DNA of 64,000 bases, taken from assembly GCF_001591505.1 (NCBI RefSeq), contig NZ_BCVA01000007.1:1-64000 (forward strand). Reading direction: 5' to 3'. A program made the position numbers and the translations under genes. The notes under the pieces were generated by a model. That model was given only the letters and a program-made list of their open reading frames with translations. It ran no database searches and had not been told where the DNA came from. Origin of the DNA: Neobacillus niacini NBRC 15566 (GTDB lineage: Bacteria; Bacillota; Bacilli; Bacillales; Cytobacillaceae). Of this stretch, positions 58,714 to 64,000 are shown piece by piece (the stretch's first letter is position 1; each line of letters begins with the position of its first letter).

Positions 58714-59493
58714 GTGCAGGTTATCAACACATTCCTAAATGAAGGTGTTTTTGAAATTGAACTAAATCGCCCTAATCAGCTTAATGCATTGAATTTGGAA
58801 TTAATCACCGCATTAGCAGATGCAGTAAGAGAGGCAAAGCAGAATCCGGCAGTCCGCTCTGTTTTACTTTATGGGAATGGAAGAGGATTTTGTGCTGGCG
58901 GCGACCTGAAGGATTTTGGAATCGATCCCTCCAATCCTATCGAAGTGAAAGAATTCTTACAAAAAGCTCATGAAGCAATCATTGATCTATATCATATGGA
59001 AAAACCGGTAATTGCAGCCGTACACGGATCAGCTGTTGGAGCAGGATGTAACTTAGCTTTTGCCTGCGATTTAATTGTTGCGGATGAAAGCGCTGTCTTT
59101 TCGGAGATCTTCGCAAAGGTGGGGGCTATTCCAGATTTGGGAGGGTTGTACTTCCTTCCGCAAAAAGTAGGAATGCACCGGGCAGCAGAATTGGTTTTTA
59201 CTGGGAAAATATTGAATGCCGAAACTGCTTTCCATTACGGATTAATCAATGAAGTGGTTGCAAATGGGAAGGTAATTGAAAAGGGAAGAGAACTTGCACA
59301 ACAATTAGCAAATGGACCAATGAAGGCCTTAGGAATGGCAAAACGAATTATGCATCAAGCCTCTCATGCTACCTTAGAAGAAATCTTAGAATTGGAAGCC
59401 TACGGCCAATCTCTCATTTTCCAAACACGAGATTTTTCAGAAGGAAGAAGAGCCTTTGCAGAAAAACGTGAAGCTAGATTTCAAGGTTACTAG
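58714..59493 (+). CDS. enoyl-CoA hydratase/isomerase
   Basis: About 259 residues from GTG 58714, which has AGAAGGAG 9 bases upstream (GTG 58705 is too close to it). Crotonase motifs are GRGFCAGGDLKDFG and GSAVGAGCNLAFACD; the catalytic loop is FAKVGAIPDLGGLYFLP, which retains an acidic residue at the site (Asp) in place of Glu as in isomerase-like members. Probably hydrates or isomerises the enoyl-CoA from the dehydrogenase. Confidence 0.87.
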   Translation: MQVINTFLNEGVFEIELNRPNQLNALNLELITALADAVREAKQNPAVRSVLLYGNGRGFCAGGDLKDFGIDPSNPIEVKEFLQKAHEAIIDLYHMEKPVIAAVHGSAVGAGCNLAFACDLIVADESAVFSEIFAKVGAIPDLGGLYFLPQKVGMHRAAELVFTGKILNAETAFHYGLINEVVANGKVIEKGRELAQQLANGPMKALGMAKRIMHQASHATLEEILELEAYGQSLIFQTRDFSEGRRAFAEKREARFQGY

Positions 59494-59578
59494 TATCGAA
59501 AACTAGAGTAAAGAGACGGAATATTCCTGATATATCATATTTTCGGAATATTATATAATAATGAAAAGAGGAATATTT

Positions 59579-61255
59579 ATGGTGAGAATGGTAAAAGGAT
59601 GCCCATCAACCTCTATGAATGATTATCAATTAAATACAACGACAATGATTCGCCATGCTGTTAGGAATTATCCTGATCGGGAGATCGTCTATCGAAGTAA
59701 TAATCAAATCCATCGTTATACGTACAAGGAAGCGTTCACCCGTATGGCTAAAATGGCTAATTTCCTAGAAAAACTAGGAGTCAAACCAGGTGACAAAATT
59801 GGTGTATTAGACTGGAACTCTAAGAGGCATTTTGAATTGTATTTTGCGATTCCTGGTAAAGGAGCAACTCTCCTTCAGATGAATTTACGCATTTCAGCAG
59901 ACGACCTATCTTATGTAACGAATCATAGTGAAGCGAAATATATTTTTGTCGATGAATCTCTTTTGCCAGTAGCTGAAGCCATTGCACCATATTTAACAAC
60001 CGTTGAAGGCTTCATTGTAATGAGTGATAAGCCACTAGCGGAAATAAAAACCAGCTTATCGCCTATCTACCACTATGAGGAATGTATTCAGACGGAGAGT
60101 GCAGATTATGACTGGCCGATGATTGATGAAACGACAGCATATAGTGCCTGTTATACGTCTGGAACAACTGGCAGACCTAAAGGTGTCTATTATTCGCATC
60201 GGAATATCTACTTGCACACGATGGAGGCTGCTGCTCTTATTGGAGCAAACAGTCATGATTGTTTACTTGTCATTGTACCGATGTTTCATGGCCAATCATG
60301 GGGGTTCGTCCATGTCGCTGCGATGATGGGCGCCAAAATCGTATTGCCAGGCAGGTATGCGGCGGAAGATACTTCGCCTCTAGTAGATCTAATGATAGAA
60401 GAAAATGTGACATTTGCTGGGGGATCACCGGCGATTTTCCTGCCAATGCTTCATTATATTCGGACACTTGAGAAAAAGCCTGATTTAAGCAAGGCAAGGT
60501 TTTTATCAGGGGCAACGGAACCACCTGTCTCCATGATGAGAGGATTCAAAGAATTAACGGGAGCAGAAATCATTCACGCCTATGGTGCAACAGAAACAAC
60601 ACCATTGGTGGCAATCAATTATCAACTTAATCCAAATTTACTTAATAAAATCACTGAAGATGAAAAATGGGATTTAAGGCGGAAACAAGGAATGCCGGTA
60701 CCTGGAATCGATATTAAATTATGTGACCCTAATACAGGTGAGGAAGTCCCACGCGATGGTAAGTCAGTTGGTGAGGTTTGCTTAAAAGGTCCATGGATTA
60801 CGGGTGCTTATCATCATGCACCAGGTACAGAAAGCAATTTCCGTGATGGGTATTGGAGAAGCGGGGATGCTGGTACAATTGATGAAAATGGTTATTTGAA
60901 AATTGTCGACCGAATTAAAGATGTTATTAAGAGTGGAGGAGAATGGATATCTTCCATTGATATGGAAAATGCCTTAATGGGACACCCCGACGTTCTTGAG
61001 GCAGTAGTGGTGGGCATTCCTCATGAAAAATGGCAGGAACGACCACTTGCTCTGGTTGTCACTAAAAACAATAAAACAGTACCGTTAGAGGAATTTGAAG
61101 AATTATTATATGTCCATTTTGCCAAGTGGCAATTACCAGATCAGATTCTTTATGTTGAGGAAATTCCAAAAACGAGTGTAGGGAAATTTAATAAAAAGGA
61201 AATCGTCAAGAAATATGAGCTCTTATATATAGGAAGTGGAAATCAAGTCAGCTAA
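59579..61255 (+). CDS. fatty-acyl-CoA synthetase, AlkK-type, second of three
   Basis: A 558-residue medium/long-chain ligase. Motifs [42 protein letters not shown] and the catalytic lysine in KTSVGKFNK. The GGEWIS variant is typical of the AlkK/medium-chain branch. ATG 59579 follows AAAAGAGGA; an in-frame ATG at 59561 is rejected. A short palindromic stretch with two CGGAATATT copies (59519-59550) lies just upstream and may be a processing or regulatory site. Confidence 0.88.
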   Translation: MVRMVKGCPSTSMNDYQLNTTTMIRHAVRNYPDREIVYRSNNQIHRYTYKEAFTRMAKMANFLEKLGVKPGDKIGVLDWNSKRHFELYFAIPGKGATLLQMNLRISADDLSYVTNHSEAKYIFVDESLLPVAEAIAPYLTTVEGFIVMSDKPLAEIKTSLSPIYHYEECIQTESADYDWPMIDETTAYSACYTSGTTGRPKGVYYSHRNIYLHTMEAAALIGANSHDCLLVIVPMFHGQSWGFVHVAAMMGAKIVLPGRYAAEDTSPLVDLMIEENVTFAGGSPAIFLPMLHYIRTLEKKPDLSKARFLSGATEPPVSMMRGFKELTGAEIIHAYGATETTPLVAINYQLNPNLLNKITEDEKWDLRRKQGMPVPGIDIKLCDPNTGEEVPRDGKSVGEVCLKGPWITGAYHHAPGTESNFRDGYWRSGDAGTIDENGYLKIVDRIKDVIKSGGEWISSIDMENALMGHPDVLEAVVVGIPHEKWQERPLALVVTKNNKTVPLEEFEELLYVHFAKWQLPDQILYVEEIPKTSVGKFNKKEIVKKYELLYIGSGNQVS

Positions 61256-61272
61256 ATTAAGGGGGGACTAGG

Positions 61273-62871
61273 ATGGGGATATTAACCAATTTAAAAACGC
61301 GGGCAATCATTGGTGATGGATTGAAAAGGGCAAGTTATCGTTATCCAACAAAACCAGCATTAATTTACTATAATTCTGATGCGGACCAAAGCACTTTCAC
61401 TTATAACGAATTGGACGAAAAGGTAAACCAGACCGCACATTCGTTAGTACAAATGGGAGTAGAAAAAGGGGACCGAATTGCCGTCATTAGCCGGAATAGT
61501 CCAGAAATCGTTATTTTATCGTATGCCCTTTTGAAAATTGGCGCATGGATTACCCCAGTGAATTTTATGTTAAAACCCCAAGAAATAAGTCAATTGATTA
61601 ATTTTTCGCAGGCTAAAATGTTTTTTGTAGACGGCATAAATATGGAGGGTGTTAAATCCATTGCTAAGGAATTATCCAGCATTCAAAAATTTGCTTGTTT
61701 CCGAACAAATGAAATACCAGAAGGCTGGGTCGATTTCAACCAACTTGTATCAGGTAAAACCACTGAAGTGGAAGTGGAAATCGATGATGAAGATGTTGCA
61801 GGATTATTTTACACAAGTGGAACAGAGTCATTACCAAAAGGTGTAATGGTCACCCATCGGAATTTCTTTCATTCCAATTATGCATACTTGGCAGCGGGAG
61901 CATTTCAACCGGAGGATAGTTTGCTGCTGTCTCTTCCATTAATACATATGGCTGGCTTTACGTTTATGATGCATAGCCATATGGTGGGGTTAACCATTGT
62001 CATGACAGAAATCCCAATTCCTTCACAGATGGCCATGTTAATGGACAAACATAAAATAACATTTACTGCCTTGCCTCCAACATTATATTTGGGCATTCTT
62101 AATGTTGCAGGTGATTATGATTTCGCTTCTCTCCGCAAACTTATTACTTGGTCTAGTACTATTCCCAAGAGTATGGTCGATGGATGGAATCGAATTGCAC
62201 CTGAGGCGAAATTTTTTACCATACAAGGTTCCAGTGAATCCACTGCCTCTCCTTTAACGGGAGGCTGGTTTAAGACATGGGATGAAGTTCCAAATGGAGA
62301 CGGAAGATATGTTGGAAGCGTCACGCATACTGGCAGTGAAATAAAACTTGTTGATGAGTATGGAAACGAAGTTCCTGACGGTGAACCCGGTGAACAAATT
62401 GCACGTGGTCCAGTTGTGGTGAAGGGATATTATCATAACGAAGAAGCCAATCGGAAAGCATTTCGCGATGGCTGGTACTATACAGGTGATGTTCTCATCC
62501 GAGACAAGGATGGTAACTATTATTTTGCTGACCGGAAAAAAGATATAGTCAAAACTGGAGGCGAGAATGTTTCCAGTCAAGAGATTGAAAATGTCCTCAG
62601 CCAGCATTCGGAAATTATGCAATGTGCCGTTTTCGGTGTACCAGACCCACGCTGGGGTGAAGCTGTAGCGGCAGCAGTCGTATTAAAAAGTGAATCGACT
62701 CTTACAAAAGAGGAGATCATTGAATATTGCCGCCATAAATTATCCGGCTACAAAACGCCAAAGTATGTGGTGTTTAGAACAAGCCTGCCGACTACATCAG
62801 CCGGAAAATTATTAAAGAGATCGTTGAAAGATGAATACAAAGACTTATCGCAGGAAACGGAAAAAATCTAG
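61273..62871 (+). CDS. acyl-CoA synthetase (AMP-forming), third of three
   Basis: A 532-residue ANL ligase. The P-loop FYTSGTESLPKGVM deviates from the usual TSGTTGxPKG by having E-S-L in place of T-G-x; other motifs are intact: YTGDVLIRDKDG, KTGGENVSSQEIE and the catalytic Lys in TTSAGKLLK. GGGGGGACTAGG precedes the ATG. Last gene of the operon before a terminator. Confidence 0.87.
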   Translation: MGILTNLKTRAIIGDGLKRASYRYPTKPALIYYNSDADQSTFTYNELDEKVNQTAHSLVQMGVEKGDRIAVISRNSPEIVILSYALLKIGAWITPVNFMLKPQEISQLINFSQAKMFFVDGINMEGVKSIAKELSSIQKFACFRTNEIPEGWVDFNQLVSGKTTEVEVEIDDEDVAGLFYTSGTESLPKGVMVTHRNFFHSNYAYLAAGAFQPEDSLLLSLPLIHMAGFTFMMHSHMVGLTIVMTEIPIPSQMAMLMDKHKITFTALPPTLYLGILNVAGDYDFASLRKLITWSSTIPKSMVDGWNRIAPEAKFFTIQGSSESTASPLTGGWFKTWDEVPNGDGRYVGSVTHTGSEIKLVDEYGNEVPDGEPGEQIARGPVVVKGYYHNEEANRKAFRDGWYYTGDVLIRDKDGNYYFADRKKDIVKTGGENVSSQEIENVLSQHSEIMQCAVFGVPDPRWGEAVAAAVVLKSESTLTKEEIIEYCRHKLSGYKTPKYVVFRTSLPTTSAGKLLKRSLKDEYKDLSQETEKI

Positions 62872-62910
62872 CAAACACCAGTAAGGAATGCCGGTTAAAT
62901 CATAGGATGT

Positions 62911-62946
62911 AAAAAGCCCACAAATCATTTTTGTGGGCATTTTTTG
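62911..62946 (+). terminator. terminator of the acyl-CoA catabolic operon
   Basis: AAAAAGCCCACAAA pairs with TTTGTGGGCA, followed by six Ts. Confidence 0.85.
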
Positions 62947-63112
62947 TTGGAGCGAATTTTACCAAGTACAACTTTCTAACTTAGTAAAATATCATATAGA
63001 CGATAATAAGGATTATAAAGTATCATTAAAAATAAGAAAATTTTTACTAGTTTATCGATTAAGGAATCTATCAATATAACTCATTGAATAATAGCGTATA
63101 ATAGGAGGCATT

Positions 63113-64000
63113 ATGAGATTTCGAACGAAGCTGTATGCGAGCATAGGATCATTACTTTTGTTTATAACCATTATTGTCATGATATTAATGAACATGCTCG
63201 AACAATCGACTGTTAAAATGAATGTCGTTATTAGTGATTTAAATGAGAGAATCGAAGTTGCTTCCACGATTAAAGAAGAGGTGTCAGTCACATCAAGCGT
63301 TTTAACTACAATGTTGAAGGATCGCGGAGGGAAAATCAATGCAGATCTATTAAATACATGGGAAAGCTCCAATTCAAATTTACAAGTTGCGATTAATTTA
63401 TTAGAGAAAAAAGACACCCAAGACAAATCTCAGGAACTTATTGGTAAACTTAAAATCTTACAAGATTCTTATCGAAGTATGGGCCAGCAAGCGTTGGTAG
63501 AGAGAAGAATGAATCCTAATGCTGAACTTGCTCCTGATTTTTTAGCTGAAATCGAGCAATTCAGTCAGCGGATGGTTCAACTTGCAGAACTGCTTCATGG
63601 CTTACAAGAACAAGGGATGAAGAATGAACTCTTACGTTCAAAGGATACTTATACGTGGGCAGTTGAAAATATTTATATCTATCTTGTAATCGGCTTGTTG
63701 ATTGGGATCGGCTTTGCGATCTGGATTATAAAAAGCACCAGTAACAACCTTAACAAGGTAACTGACGTGATGAAACAGGCAACGGCCAGTGATTTTGATA
63801 CCCTACCACGGATTGAGATTACCTCAAAAGGGGAACTGAGTGAAATCGCTGTCGCCTTTAATAAAATGGCAAAAGCTCTTGAGAAACATAGCAAAAACGA
63901 GAAACAATTAAAAGAAGAAGCAGAAGAGCTGAGTTGGCTGAATACAAAGATTGCAGAAATCGCTACACTGTACCCGGAAATAGAAAATGTGCAAATGCTA
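63113..64000 (+). CDS. membrane sensor protein with 4-helix-bundle sensor and HAMP domain, partial (runs off right edge)
   Basis: The frame is open from ATG 63113 (AGGAGGC 5 bases upstream) through the last base, giving 296 residues without a stop. Membrane helices at about 8-28 and 184-203 flank an extracellular helical sensor like the 4HB_MCP domain. HAMP follows (IKSTSNNLNKVTDVMKQATA ... ISEKGELSEIA-like TSKGELSEIAVAFNKMAKAL), then a coiled coil (KNEKQLKEEAEELSWLNTKI) of the kind leading into a GAF and kinase module. The output domain lies outside the window, so whether it is a histidine kinase or a chemoreceptor is open. Confidence 0.8.
   Translation, partial: MRFRTKLYASIGSLLLFITIIVMILMNMLEQSTVKMNVVISDLNERIEVASTIKEEVSVTSSVLTTMLKDRGGKINADLLNTWESSNSNLQVAINLLEKKDTQDKSQELIGKLKILQDSYRSMGQQALVERRMNPNAELAPDFLAEIEQFSQRMVQLAELLHGLQEQGMKNELLRSKDTYTWAVENIYIYLVIGLLIGIGFAIWIIKSTSNNLNKVTDVMKQATASDFDTLPRIEITSKGELSEIAVAFNKMAKALEKHSKNEKQLKEEAEELSWLNTKIAEIATLYPEIENVQML

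Overview
The window reads as a chromosomal segment of a low-GC, endospore-forming member of the Bacillaceae (Bacillus/Neobacillus-like). The signs are strong Shine-Dalgarno sites (AAGGAGG type), frequent TTG and GTG starts, a gerA-gerB-gerC germinant-receptor operon, a CcpA cre site, a BlaI/BlaR1 system and the HssRS-HrtBA heme module. No rRNA, tRNA, CRISPR array, integrase or transposase was seen.

Layout. 295-7911 is a nine-gene bacterial microcompartment (BMC) operon: a saccharopine-dehydrogenase-like oxidoreductase, phosphonoacetaldehyde hydrolase (PhnX), a BMC-H shell protein with a C-terminal extension, an acylating acetaldehyde dehydrogenase with an encapsulation-type tail, a canonical BMC-H protein, a PduL phosphotransacylase, a flavoprotein-like protein, the EutN/CcmL pentamer and alanine dehydrogenase, closed by a strong terminator. 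The simplest reading is a metabolosome for 2-aminoethylphosphonate or another precursor of phosphonoacetaldehyde: the C-P bond is cleaved to acetaldehyde and phosphate, then acetaldehyde goes to acetyl-CoA and acetyl phosphate. This is the standout feature of the window.

8023-11938 holds hrtBA-hssRS behind a recognisable HssR-type direct repeat. 12003-17856 holds an amidohydrolase/membrane-protein pair, a DUF2089 operon, a PP2C phosphatase/peptidoglycan amidase pair and a NUDIX gene. 18096-23522 holds a nitroreductase, an SGNH hydrolase, small proteins, a phosphotransferase, an arylamine N-acetyltransferase, a MocA-like cytidylyltransferase and a 57-residue protein under a cre-overlapped promoter. 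23886-28196 is a molybdenum hydroxylase operon with XdhC. 28260-33349 holds small membrane and unknown proteins, a 21-bp tandem repeat array, an MFS exporter and a decayed 5'-nucleotidase gene. 33495-37170 is the ger operon.

37387-43204 pairs a HTH-TPR (RRNPP-like) regulator with a divergent 1380-residue secreted subtilase that ends in dockerin-like calcium repeats. 43497-49166 is a BlaI/BlaR1-controlled beta-lactam resistance cluster containing both a class B penicillin-binding protein and a class A beta-lactamase, with dyad operators in front of blaI, the PBP gene and the beta-lactamase gene.

49350-62871 is an acyl-CoA catabolic cluster: MaoC and enoyl-CoA hydratases, acyl-CoA dehydrogenase, AMACR-like CoA-transferase-fold protein, HSD10-like dehydrogenase, SCP2-type thiolase and three acyl-CoA ligases. 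It is arranged around a sigma-54 activator with CBS and PAS domains. Both flanking operons have clear -24/-12 promoters, and an identical 19-bp element lies upstream of each, so the cluster looks like a dedicated sigma-54 regulon, probably for methyl-branched or similar carboxylic acids. A sensor gene (4-helix sensor, HAMP) runs off the right edge at 64000.
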